Shown: in pieces, positions 1 through 7,322 of the stretch | Layout: the number at the start of each line of letters is the position of its first letter | Numbering within the stretch: position 1 is the first letter of the stretch | From: Haloglycomyces albus DSM 45210 | GTDB taxonomy: Bacteria > Actinomycetota > Actinomycetes > Mycobacteriales > Micromonosporaceae | Assembly (NCBI RefSeq): GCF_000527155.1 | Contig: NZ_AZUQ01000001.1 | Location: forward strand, 669,891 to 733,890 | DNA: 64,000 nt | Direction of reading: 5' to 3' | Position numbers and translations under genes: made by a program | The notes under the pieces: generated by a model | The model's database searches: none | What the model was told of the DNA's origin: nothing | The model's input: only the letters and a program-made list of their open reading frames with translations

Positions 1-235
1 TGCCGCCTGGCATGGCCCCATCCGGTGCAGGGGCCGGAAGCGGTGTGTAGTCAAAGCCTTCTTCATTCATACATTGGGCGATGAGTTCCTCTTCCTGATT
101 CCACTGCTCCACCCGTAGTTCCGTCAGATCGTCAATGGAATACCAATTGTCATCATCCGCCTCCGAAGACGTGCAGCTTGACAGAATCATTGGAACCAGT
201 AGCGCCCCAAGCGGATACAGGATTCGTTTTTTCAT
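1..235 (-). CDS. Putative lipoprotein, partial (runs off left edge)
   Basis: The reverse strand opens with ATG at 235, preceded by a GGAGGG ribosome binding site about 8 bases upstream. The product starts MKKRILYPLGALLVPMILSS and then has Cys21, so a short basic N-terminus and hydrophobic stretch lead into an LSSC lipobox: a lipoprotein anchored outside the membrane is expected. After the Cys comes a short acidic Ser/Asp/Glu linker, then a segment with WYSIDDLTELR. The reading frame is still open at base 1, so only the first 78 codons are visible. It starts 16 bases after the stop of the upstream lipoprotein gene on the same strand, so the two are probably co-transcribed. Function unknown. 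Confidence 0.75.
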   Translation of the reverse strand, partial: MKKRILYPLGALLVPMILSSCTSSEADDDNWYSIDDLTELRVEQWNQEEELIAQCMNEEGFDYTPLPAPAPDGAMPGG

Positions 236-251
236 TTGTGCAGACCCTCCG

Positions 252-1214
252 TCATCGCACTTCGGTCCTGGGGAGTCCATATACCAAGGTGTGGGAGGCA
301 ATGGCTTTCATCGCCTCTGGCACAGGAACTTCAAGCGAGGTCGTCTCATAGTCGCGGACAATTCCGTAGGAACAATAAAGCGCCTCAACGGGTTTGCGAT
401 AGAGATCGCTCACCCCGAGTGATTGCTCCACGGCACGTTCGAGGTTGCTTCTGTCGACCTCTATCTCTCGGGCCGACAATCGTGACACGATGGTCGTCAA
501 ACTACACGCCCGCTTGGCATCGCTTTCATCGTGTGTCATTTCATTAACTTGCGCCAATGCAGTTTGTGTCCGTTCCCGCAGTTCGTCGTGCGAACATTCA
601 AAGGGGATTCCAAGCACGATGCCTCGGTCAATCTTCCACGCGGAATCCTGTTCGGACCAGGACTCCACATTGCAGGACAGTGAAGACGGAAAGTCGGCCT
701 TGGCAATACGATCGTCAAAATCGTTGATCCGGTAATCCAATGTCACACCAATGGTCTTTAGTGCAGCATGGTCGACGAGGTCCATTTCGACGGAGTCATC
801 GTCGATAAGGTGGTCGACGTACGACTTTATAACGTCGACCTGCGGTTCCGTCAGCACCGATTCATGGTGTCGGTGTGCCAGTACCAATGCTTCGGCACTC
901 GTAATCCCAAACGGCCCCAACTCAATGAACGCCTCTAGACTGATTTTCGAATCAAATCGATCCCTATAACGCTCAAACTCGATTTCCGCCAGAACGCCCT
1001 CGGTATGCTTTCCAGCTACCACCGTGGCGATCGCACCGTAGATCACCTGGAATTCCTGATTACTGCGGTTCAACAGCAAGGTATTCCCCGCCGGAAGATC
1101 CACTTCTTCGAGGGCACTCGGGGACACAGACGGTTCCACGTTTTGCGATCCTTCAGTACACCCCGCGACCAACAGCAGAAAACCGACGAACATCGCCAAC
1201 ATTGAACGGCTCAA
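252..1214 (-). CDS. Putative lipoprotein of unknown function
   Basis: About 320 residues. A TTG at 1214 is the preferred start because GGAAGAGG sits 7 bases before it; an in-frame TTG at 1232 would add six residues. The N-terminus is a typical lipoprotein signal (hydrophobic MFVGFLLLVAGC), giving acylation at the Cys of the VAGC lipobox. The mature part starts with a Ser/Glu/Pro-rich linker and then has a mixed alpha/beta-looking soluble domain with several Cys residues (SLSCNVES, FECSHDE, ACSLTT, LYCSYG) that could form disulphides outside the cell. No family was recognised. It lies directly upstream of another lipoprotein gene on the same strand, which suggests a two-gene envelope operon. 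Confidence 0.75.
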   Translation of the reverse strand: MSRSMLAMFVGFLLLVAGCTEGSQNVEPSVSPSALEEVDLPAGNTLLLNRSNQEFQVIYGAIATVVAGKHTEGVLAEIEFERYRDRFDSKISLEAFIELGPFGITSAEALVLAHRHHESVLTEPQVDVIKSYVDHLIDDDSVEMDLVDHAALKTIGVTLDYRINDFDDRIAKADFPSSLSCNVESWSEQDSAWKIDRGIVLGIPFECSHDELRERTQTALAQVNEMTHDESDAKRACSLTTIVSRLSAREIEVDRSNLERAVEQSLGVSDLYRKPVEALYCSYGIVRDYETTSLEVPVPEAMKAIASHTLVYGLPRTEVR

Positions 1215-1292
1215 TGACGAACCTCTTCCCAACCAAAGGGTGATCCCTGGTCAATAGGAATCACCCGGTACACAATCCGTTATCCAGAACGC

Positions 1293-1817
1293 TTAATAGG
1301 CAACTGCGGTATGAACCACGTCCATACCATTGAAACGGTGTGTAGCCGTTGTCGACGCGTACCTAAACCACGCACTGGTAGCCGAGGTAACCTTGCAGAC
1401 CGTGCCGCCAAAGGAGGTCGCAGCATAATAGGACGACCGCACCATTCCTTGGTATTTACAACCTGTACTCACGACGCTAAAGCTAGCGTGGCCTCCAGTG
1501 CTAAAGCTTCCGGTTGTTTTTCCAAATGAAACTCGTGAGTCCAGGCGAGTGCGACTCGATCCGTAAGCCTTGGAGTACAGCCTAACGTCGGTGGCTTTAC
1601 GTGTGATCGTCCAAAAACCACGATCAGTCACGTGCCGGCCAGAAAACGAAGTATATCCGCCATAGTAGCTATAGCTCCAGGAATCGGAGTCGAAGAGATA
1701 TTCGGTTTCGGCTTGAGCCGAAGCAGGTACGAAACTGAAAACGAGCGCTGTAGCGAGCGCCATCATGAGTAGAATCCGCGATGGGCGACGCAGACTCGAA
1801 GCGAAAGTAGAGTTCAC
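1293..1817 (-). CDS. Small secreted protein of unknown function
   Basis: 174 codons, GTG start at 1817 with GGAAGG six bases upstream. Residues 1-37 form a Sec signal peptide: basic SSLRRPSR, hydrophobic ILLMMALATALVFSFV, then a PASAQA cleavage site before ETEYLF. The mature protein of about 137 residues is rich in Ser, Tyr, Thr and Gly and has a repetitive beta-strand look (SWSYSYYGGYTSFSG, ATDVRLYSKAYGSS), with two Cys (TGCKYQG and GTVCKVT) that may pair. No catalytic motif is visible. It is flanked by lipoprotein genes and has its own leader region, so it is probably transcribed alone. An exported structural, adhesive or bacteriocin-like role is possible but not shown. Confidence 0.75.
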   Translation of the reverse strand: MNSTFASSLRRPSRILLMMALATALVFSFVPASAQAETEYLFDSDSWSYSYYGGYTSFSGRHVTDRGFWTITRKATDVRLYSKAYGSSRTRLDSRVSFGKTTGSFSTGGHASFSVVSTGCKYQGMVRSSYYAATSFGGTVCKVTSATSAWFRYASTTATHRFNGMDVVHTAVAY

Positions 1818-2048
1818 AACTTTCCTTCCTTTGTCATCGGGCTATCCGCACCAACAGGCTACCTATCGGTACGTTTGCATTGTGCGTTCGAATGCTAATG
1901 ACACCATTGGATTAGGGTCAATAGATCATGGCAGGGTTACGCCAATTTCTTTTGGAATACATGGCGCCAAGGGGGCAAATCCCATAAATAGAAATTTATG
2001 TAGTATCTTTTGACGCAAAATCGTCGATCCGTTGAACGAGGCTGCCCG

Positions 2049-2408
2049 ATGAAGATCTGCATTTGCCCTGACCACAGAAAATGCCTTCGCATCAGACGCT
2101 ATTGCGTATCACATGACGAGGAAGTCCTACTGTGGAAGCTTGCCAATGGGAAAACCACGGAGGACATATCCGATTCCCTGGGCCTGAGCATGCGAACGGT
2201 TCATCGCCGCATACGCTCGCTCTGCCAGAGAGCAAGATGTTGCAATAAGTTTCAATTGGTTTTCAAGTATGGAATGGCGGTGGCAGAAGCAAGACATAAT
2301 GCCGCGCTACGGTCCATGCATAAAGCACAGTGCTTATCAATCCATACGAAAGCCGGTACGGGCCGAAATGAACGGACTTGCCCGTCCTCGTGTCCCCTAC
2401 CGGCATAA
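2049..2408 (+). CDS. Cysteine-rich LuxR/GerE-type HTH protein
   Basis: 119 codons from ATG 2049, with GAGG 8 bases before it; an in-frame TTG at 2010 lacks a comparable site. The centre (LLWKLANGKTTEDISDSLGL then SMRTVHRRIRSL) is a classic GerE/LuxR DNA-binding helix-turn-helix and is followed by the usual dimerisation-type helix. There is no receiver or sensor domain; instead the first 19 residues carry Cys4, Cys6, Cys12 and Cys19 plus His9, a pattern that could bind a metal. More Cys follow (LCQRARCC, TCPSSC). The likely role is a small DNA-binding regulator, target unknown. The gene stands alone between a secreted-protein gene and an esterase-like gene. Confidence 0.6.
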   Translation: MKICICPDHRKCLRIRRYCVSHDEEVLLWKLANGKTTEDISDSLGLSMRTVHRRIRSLCQRARCCNKFQLVFKYGMAVAEARHNAALRSMHKAQCLSIHTKAGTGRNERTCPSSCPLPA

Positions 2409-2796
2409 TTTAATGGCCGGATAACAAACTGCCAACGCTCGTTTCCTGCAATTATTAACAAACTCGGTATTTATTTACGTGTGTACTAGGTACGCAATTC
2501 GGACATTCATCCGTAGACGATAAAAATGATTCACATAGGTTTCTTAACTGGACATTCTGTCAAACCGCTCATCAACTATCGTGCCTTTCAAGAAATCCCT
2601 CAATCCGTCCGTCCCCATAACCGCACGAAAAGGGCCGTTCGCCACGGACCGGGCTAGCACGGTGACCGTAGAAGTGCACAGTTCTCCCGGTCTCACTCCG
2701 GCACGGCAACAGCAACCACCCTGTCAACTACATTCGCCTGAATTCGGTTGGCTCACACCTGAGCCGAACCGTAATTCCGGCGCGTTGCAAACATTT
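2409..2796. other. Intergenic region without a supported gene
   Basis: This stretch is comparatively AT-rich in its first part. It holds a dyad at 2745-2771 (arms of about 11 bases around a CACC loop) that could terminate the minus-strand esterase-like gene ending at 2797. No convincing coding region was seen; a 76-codon frame starting at GTG 2581 has no ribosome binding site and no recognisable features. Confidence 0.5.
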
Positions 2797-3969
2797 TCAC
2801 CGTGGGTTTAGCGACTCGGTATCACTGACCCCCTTCACGAAGCCGATAAAGTCCACCGCCTCGCGTACCGAATGGAGGTCGGAGTAATGCCGTTCGTCTT
2901 CATCCGGATCGTAGATCCCGGCGATGATTCGTACTTTGGTTTCCTGGTCCGGCCAGGTGCCGCCTGCGCCGTCTCGGACGTCGAGTAGTACCTCATCGAC
3001 ACCGCTGTCCAGCAGATCTCGTTCCAGACTACCCAAGCGCGCCGGCGGTACCTCCATACCGTCACGGATCGCTCCCCCGCCAAAGGCGAAAAGTACCGAC
3101 AGGTACCGCTCTCCCAAGCGATCACGTAGTACCTGACCGGCGGTGGGAAATTTCGTACCCGGTTGGACCGCCGCCTCTAGGTCGGGTACCGATCCGGTCA
3201 TCGCGAATCCGTCGAAATAGACCACCTTCTCCCCGAATTCCTCCAGAGCGCCCACGACTCGATCGGCGATCCGCCGACCCATGTCGACCAGGTCGATTCC
3301 ACCGGCAACGGATTGACCGTGATAGTCCAGGATGTCGGTGGCTTTGGCGACGGCCTCCCGCAGCCCCGGAGCGTTGTCCAACTGCTGGATGGTATCCAGG
3401 GCTTCCTGAGCGATTTCGGAGAACGGTCGGCCCGGGTGTATTCCCTCGTGAATCTGAATGTGTTCGTTGATCTCATGCGCGGTCCGAATCGTGGCGTACA
3501 GCCGATCCACTTCCGATGCCGTCTCTGTGTCGATGTCGGCCACCAGGTGGAGAAGGTCGTCGTAGTCGCGAGGTTCCACCTGCCGCGGTGCGTTGCCGAC
3601 AATACGCACGGGAACGTCGGGGTTCGACTCATTGAACGTGCGAATCCAACGGATCAGATTCTCCGTCTCTCGCGTTCGGTTGGGCAACCAGCCCGATAGG
3701 ACGATGTCCCGCAGATCCAGGCGTTTTCCGCTCACGTACTCGTCCATCTTGTCGGCCACATTCGCACTGTCGGGTATGACGACGACCCGGTAACCCGCGT
3801 GCTCTACAAGTTCCCGCACCAGGCGCGTCCGGTACGCATCGATCTCGGCGGATTCGCGGGTCGTTTCCCCTACTCCGACTATCTCGGACTCCCGTGCCGC
3901 GGCCATGATCGGGCTGAGGTCTCCCAAGGGGTGAGTGTGAGCGTTGATCCACGTGTGCGTTGCACTCAT
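2797..3969 (-). CDS. Erythromycin esterase-family protein, catalytic residues altered
   Basis: 390 codons from ATG 3969. The fold signature of the erythromycin esterase (EreA/EreB-like) family is visible: VGVGETTRES, RLVRELVEHAGYRVVVI, then MDEYVSG, LSGWLPNRTRETENLIRWIR and TFNESNPDVPVRIVG. Family enzymes hydrolyse ester bonds using a His in the GE-x-x-H motif and a second His in an AHN-x-H motif. Here the first site reads GETTR (residues 34-38, Arg in the His position) and the second reads YFDGFA (residues 251-256, no His). It may therefore be a non-catalytic or differently acting relative; calling it macrolide resistance would be unsafe. It is divergent from ohrR-ohr and appears monocistronic. 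Confidence 0.7.
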   Translation of the reverse strand: MSATHTWINAHTHPLGDLSPIMAAARESEIVGVGETTRESAEIDAYRTRLVRELVEHAGYRVVVIPDSANVADKMDEYVSGKRLDLRDIVLSGWLPNRTRETENLIRWIRTFNESNPDVPVRIVGNAPRQVEPRDYDDLLHLVADIDTETASEVDRLYATIRTAHEINEHIQIHEGIHPGRPFSEIAQEALDTIQQLDNAPGLREAVAKATDILDYHGQSVAGGIDLVDMGRRIADRVVGALEEFGEKVVYFDGFAMTGSVPDLEAAVQPGTKFPTAGQVLRDRLGERYLSVLFAFGGGAIRDGMEVPPARLGSLERDLLDSGVDEVLLDVRDGAGGTWPDQETKVRIIAGIYDPDEDERHYSDLHSVREAVDFIGFVKGVSDTESLNPR

Positions 3970-4148
3970 TCCGGTCTCCTAATTCCATCGGCGAATGAAG
4001 TGCTTACGAGGCTATGTCCATCATGACTTGATCGGCATCCGTCAAATGACTGTTCCGTACGACGTGCATTACTCCGGACATTCGGCGGTCGGCGACCGGT
4101 TGACGTCGGGGATCAAAATATCGCTGTGATCACAGTACCGTTATTTAG

Positions 4149-4175
4149 GTTGTGCACAATTAAATTGTGTGCAAC
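4149..4175. promoter_or_regulatory. Probable OhrR operator overlapping the ohrR promoter
   Basis: Two 12-base arms (GTTGTGCACAAT at 4149-4160 and ATTGTGTGCAAC at 4164-4175) form an inverted repeat with one mismatch around TAA. The site ends 10 bases before the ATG of ohrR. AT-rich dyads of this kind are the known targets of OhrR repressors, so autoregulation of ohrR-ohr is likely. Confidence 0.7.
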
Positions 4176-4185
4176 CATATTAAGC

Positions 4186-4632
4186 ATGGATGACAACCTA
4201 CTCCTTCGCGACCAGGTCTGTTTCGCGCTGTACTCGGCGTCTCGGGCCGTGACCTCGACCTACCGCCCATTGCTGGACAAGCACGGCTTGACCTACCCCC
4301 AGTACTTGGTCCTGCTGGCGTTGTGGGAAACCGACGGGCGCACCGTCACCGACCTCGGCTCCGCCTTGCGGCTCGATTCGGGCACGTTGTCACCGCTCCT
4401 CAAACGGCTGGAAGCGATCGACTTGATCGAAAAGCGCCGGGCCGCAGCGGACGAGCGGAGGGTGGCCGTACATCTCACCTCGAAAGGAAGCGACCTGCGC
4501 GAGGAAATGCGTTGCATCCCCAGTCAAGTCGCGGGGGCCTCCGGTCTCTCGACCCGAGAGCTCACCGACTTGAAGAACGTCCTCAATCAGATCACTGAGG
4601 AAATCAACCGCACAGAAAAGGAAACCTCATGA
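4186..4632 (+). CDS. ohrR: OhrR, organic-peroxide-sensing MarR-family repressor
   Basis: 148 codons from ATG 4186. An upstream in-frame GTG at 4126 would place the operator dyad inside the coding sequence, so the ATG is preferred. No ribosome binding site is visible, so the message may be leaderless. The MarR winged-helix core is clear: LTYPQYLVLLALWETDGRTV, LGSALRLDSGTLSPLLKRLE, DERRVAVHLTSKG. The N-terminal VCFALY carries Cys12, matching the peroxidatic Cys of OhrR; a second Cys (Cys110, EEMRC) suggests a two-cysteine sensor. In the family, organic hydroperoxides oxidise the Cys and release DNA, inducing ohr. The stop overlaps the ohr start by four bases (ATGA), indicating translational coupling. 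Confidence 0.88.
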   Translation: MDDNLLLRDQVCFALYSASRAVTSTYRPLLDKHGLTYPQYLVLLALWETDGRTVTDLGSALRLDSGTLSPLLKRLEAIDLIEKRRAAADERRVAVHLTSKGSDLREEMRCIPSQVAGASGLSTRELTDLKNVLNQITEEINRTEKETS

Positions 4633-5039
4633 ACGTTGTATACGAAACCACCTCCACCGCAACCGGAGGAGGACGGGACGGCCGTGTCACCACCGATCAG
4701 GGATTGGAATTGGACCTAGCCGTCCCGAAGGAGATGGGTGGCAGCGGCGGCGCAACGAACCCCGAACAGCTCTTTGCTTCCGGCTTTGCGGCCTGCTTTC
4801 ACAGCGCCCTGCAACTCGTAGCGCGCACGACCAAGACCGACCTCGGGGAGTCGGCGGTCAACGCGACTGTAGGTATCGGGAAGCAGGGACAGGGATTCGG
4901 CCTAACCGTAGCCCTGGAGGTGTCGGCTTCCCAGGTTGACAAAGCAGCTCTGGAGGATCTCGCCGCCAAAGCGCACGAGGTATGCCCCTACAGCAATGCG
5001 ACCCGAGGAAACATCGACGTCACTGTTTCGGTGGCGTAA
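4629..5039 (+). CDS. ohr: Ohr, organic hydroperoxide resistance protein
   Basis: 136 codons, the normal family length. Ohr is a cytoplasmic thiol peroxidase that reduces organic hydroperoxides with a pair of cysteines, usually recharged by lipoylated proteins. Both hallmark sites are present: Cys56 in SGFAACFHSAL and Cys119 in HEVCPYSNATRG. The N-terminal VYETTSTATGGGRDGRV and the LDLAVPKEMGGSGGATNPEQ segment, with its family-typical Glu, also match. It is translationally coupled to ohrR, so the pair forms a self-contained peroxide-inducible operon, and it is followed by a stem-loop at 5057-5090 that probably ends the transcript. Confidence 0.93.
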   Translation: MNVVYETTSTATGGGRDGRVTTDQGLELDLAVPKEMGGSGGATNPEQLFASGFAACFHSALQLVARTTKTDLGESAVNATVGIGKQGQGFGLTVALEVSASQVDKAALEDLAAKAHEVCPYSNATRGNIDVTVSVA

Positions 5040-5056
5040 TCGCTAGAGGCGATTGC

Positions 5057-5090
5057 GGTTGAGGTTGACCATGTCGGTCGATCCTCAACC
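5057..5090 (+). terminator. Stem-loop after ohr
   Basis: Arms of about 14 bases (starting GGTTGAGG and ending CCTCAACC) form a hairpin 17 bases after the ohr stop. There is no T-run, as is common for actinobacterial terminators. Confidence 0.55.
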
Positions 5091-5151
5091 GTTCGACACG
5101 ATTCCGTACCGGCGACCAACGCATAGAAGTCATGATGTGCCTCACTACGAC

Positions 5152-5181
5152 TTGAGTTCAAGTAAGCTTGAACTCTGATAC
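5152..5181 (+). promoter_or_regulatory. Promoter with a perfect dyad in its spacer (MerR-like layout)
   Basis: A perfect inverted repeat (GAGTTCAAG at 5154-5162, CTTGAACTC at 5167-5175) sits between a TTGAGT -35-like box (5152-5157) and a TGATAC -10-like box (5176-5181), spacing 18 bases. Dyads inside slightly over-long spacers are the hallmark of promoters activated by MerR-family regulators. It would drive the interrupted MFS gene starting at 5278. No MerR gene is adjacent. Confidence 0.5.
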
Positions 5182-5277
5182 TTGAGGACATGCCCTCGTA
5201 TCACTTTGTAGTTCCCCGGCTTTCCTCCCCCGCAACTGGATCGGATGCGCTTCACCTCCTAAAGAGCGAGGTGTCGC

Positions 5278-6504
5278 ATGTCGACCGATGAACAAACCGA
5301 AACGCATTCGCCGTGGACCGACCGGCGATTTCAAATCTTCGGGATCGGCAACCTCCTCAAGAACATCGGCAACGCCACGTATTCGGTCACCATGCCGCTC
5401 TTGGCGTACGACCTCACCGAGTCTTTGGCGGTCATGTCCGTATTCGCGTTGTTGCTCCCATTGTTTTCCTTGCTAGGACCGTTCGTCGGGGTCATTGTTG
5501 ATAATCGGAACGCGTCCACAGTCAGTCTGTTTGGGGCACTGGGCGCTATGGCCGGCGCCATCGGCCTGCTGGTAATCGTCATTATTGAGCCCGCTCCCCT
5601 CGTCCTTTGGATATTGGCGTGTGCCCTCATCGGGCAGGCGGCGAACGAGTTCTATAGGACCGGATGGATCGCCGGCGTACCCCGTTTGTTCCCTGAATTT
5701 CCAGGACGGGCTCGAGCTGCGTTGAGCAGTCTGTTTATCGCCTCTACCATGATCGGCCCTCTGGTCGTGGCCCTGCTGGTCGTTCCCATCGGGTACGACG
5801 GCCTTCTGACGATCCACGCAGTCTCGTGTCTGGCACCGATCGTTGTGTGGTTGAGCGGCACGAGGGTTCGTGACAATGATCAACCGTCCTCGCGCCGCCG
5901 TATTCGTTTCTGGGCAGATCTCCATGATGGATGGCAAGTCGTCCGAAACGAAAAACGAGTTCTCCTCCTCAATATCTGCCTGCTTCCACTGCTTTTGGGC
6001 ACTGGAGCCGGGATGGGAACGTTTATGGTCTGGTTCCTACGGGACGTCTGGCTTCTCTCGGACAGTCATACGAGTTACATTCAAACCGGAGTTCAGGTCG
6101 CCGCGTTGTTGGGAAGCTTTATCGTTGCGGCCCTTTCGTGACTACGACCCATATTCGTCATCGTTCTCTGCGGGACGATAATAGGTATGACACTGCTCGG
6201 TCGCCTCACTCCGTCCCTGGAGTGGTTTGTCATCTTCTACCTGCTTGCGGCATTTGCCGGTTCCATCATAGCCGTACTGCTGAGCACCATGACTACCAAA
6301 TACCTTCCGGCGGACGTCCTGGGCAGAGCCGAGGGCATTCTGGACGTGATGACCGGGATTCCCCGCATTGTCGGACCGCTCGCCATCCCGCTGCTGGCAG
6401 ACGCTTACGGCCCGGAAGCCGTATTGATCGCAATGGCCGCTTCGGTCGTCGTCTCAATTCTTTTCCTGTGTTCGCAGCGTCGAACATTGGCCTCTCCCGG
6501 GTAG
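5278..6504 (+). pseudogene. MFS exporter gene interrupted by one in-frame TGA
   Basis: ATG 5278 opens a major-facilitator transporter (FQIFGIGNLLKNIGNATYSV, LLAYDLTESLAVMSVFALLL) that runs to TGA at 6139-6141. The same reading frame then continues uninterrupted to 6504 with further transporter sequence (MTLLGRLTPSLEWFVIFYLL, LPADVLGRAEGILDVM, RIVGPLAIPLLADAYG). The full frame is 409 codons, normal for 12-helix drug/siderophore exporters of the EntS/MefA type. So this is a single nonsense codon rather than a frameshift. It could be a genuine pseudogene, a recent mutation or a sequencing error; readthrough is also possible. A start at ATG 6187 could give a useless C-terminal fragment of 105 residues. 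Confidence 0.8.
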
Positions 6505-6601
6505 TTCACCCCCGACCCCTCGCGACGAGGAATCATCGTCCCAGGACATGACCGTCTTCGAGACCGGGCGCGTGCATGAATTACGTGGATGACGAACGGA
6601 G

Positions 6602-7198
6602 GTGAGAGCTTGGGGCGCATGTCGAGTGTGGGCGTATGTTGAAGGTATCCGAAATCGTCATACTGCCGCCGGGAAAGTTGGTCCTACCTTGGTTACCGCA
6701 TCATCGACATTGAAACGGATTCGTTTCTGGATCGGAATCTTCATCGTGTGCCTGCTCTTGAGCGGTATCACGGCCTTTCCGTTGACCAGTGAGCTTGTGT
6801 GGGTGAGCGCGGCATTGGATTCGTGGCTCGCACCGGTGGCGGATATGATTCCCGCCTTGGAAAGTTGGATTGACCGCGTCGCCGCTGCTCTGCGGGACGT
6901 GAGTGAGCGGTACCCGTTCCTCCACTATGGCACCGACTGGTTGGCGTTTGCGCACATAGTGATTGCGGTGGCGTTCTATGGTCCGTTCCAGGATCCGGTT
7001 CGCAACAAATGGGTCATCGATTGGGGTTTGATCGCTTGTGTCGGCATCATTCCTTTGGCTCTCATCGCCGGACCGCTTCGTGAGATTCCGTGGGGTTGGA
7101 TGCTGTTCGACATCTCGTTCGGAGTCATAGGCGCGATTCCATTGCTATACATACGCCATCTGATCGGGAGATTGGAAAGGACGACGCAGGAGTCATAA
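6602..7198 (+). CDS. Conserved-looking integral membrane protein, function unknown
   Basis: Up to 198 codons from GTG 6602; the true start may be later because the first 35 residues are polar and unremarkable and no clear ribosome binding site decides it. Four hydrophobic segments are evident: FWIGIFIVCLLLSGITAFPL, a segment around WLAFAHIVIAVAFYGPF, WGLIACVGIIPLALIAGPL and MLFDISFGVIGAIPLLYI. A charged loop (SWIDRVAAALRDVSERYPF) lies between the first and second. No catalytic motif or known transporter signature was recognised. It follows the broken MFS gene on the same strand but with a gap of about 100 bases, so shared transcription is uncertain. Confidence 0.6.
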   Translation: MRAWGACRVWAYVEGIRNRHTAAGKVGPTLVTASSTLKRIRFWIGIFIVCLLLSGITAFPLTSELVWVSAALDSWLAPVADMIPALESWIDRVAAALRDVSERYPFLHYGTDWLAFAHIVIAVAFYGPFQDPVRNKWVIDWGLIACVGIIPLALIAGPLREIPWGWMLFDISFGVIGAIPLLYIRHLIGRLERTTQES

Positions 7199-7322
7199 CC
7201 TGGCTCCTTCCGTCAATCGGGTGTGCGTGCCGCATTCCAGACCCTGACGGCACGGACAACGATAAAAACTGCGCCCCAATACCAAAACCATTGCGATTCC
7301 AACGACGTAGGGGATTAGCTCG

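Noticed and set aside
2581-2811. 76-codon frame from GTG 2581
   Set aside because: No ribosome binding site, Pro/Thr-rich random-looking composition, and it overlaps the end of the esterase-family gene.
6139-6186. Frameshift in the MFS gene at 5278
   Set aside because: The downstream part (6187-6504) is in the same reading frame, so a single TGA explains the break.
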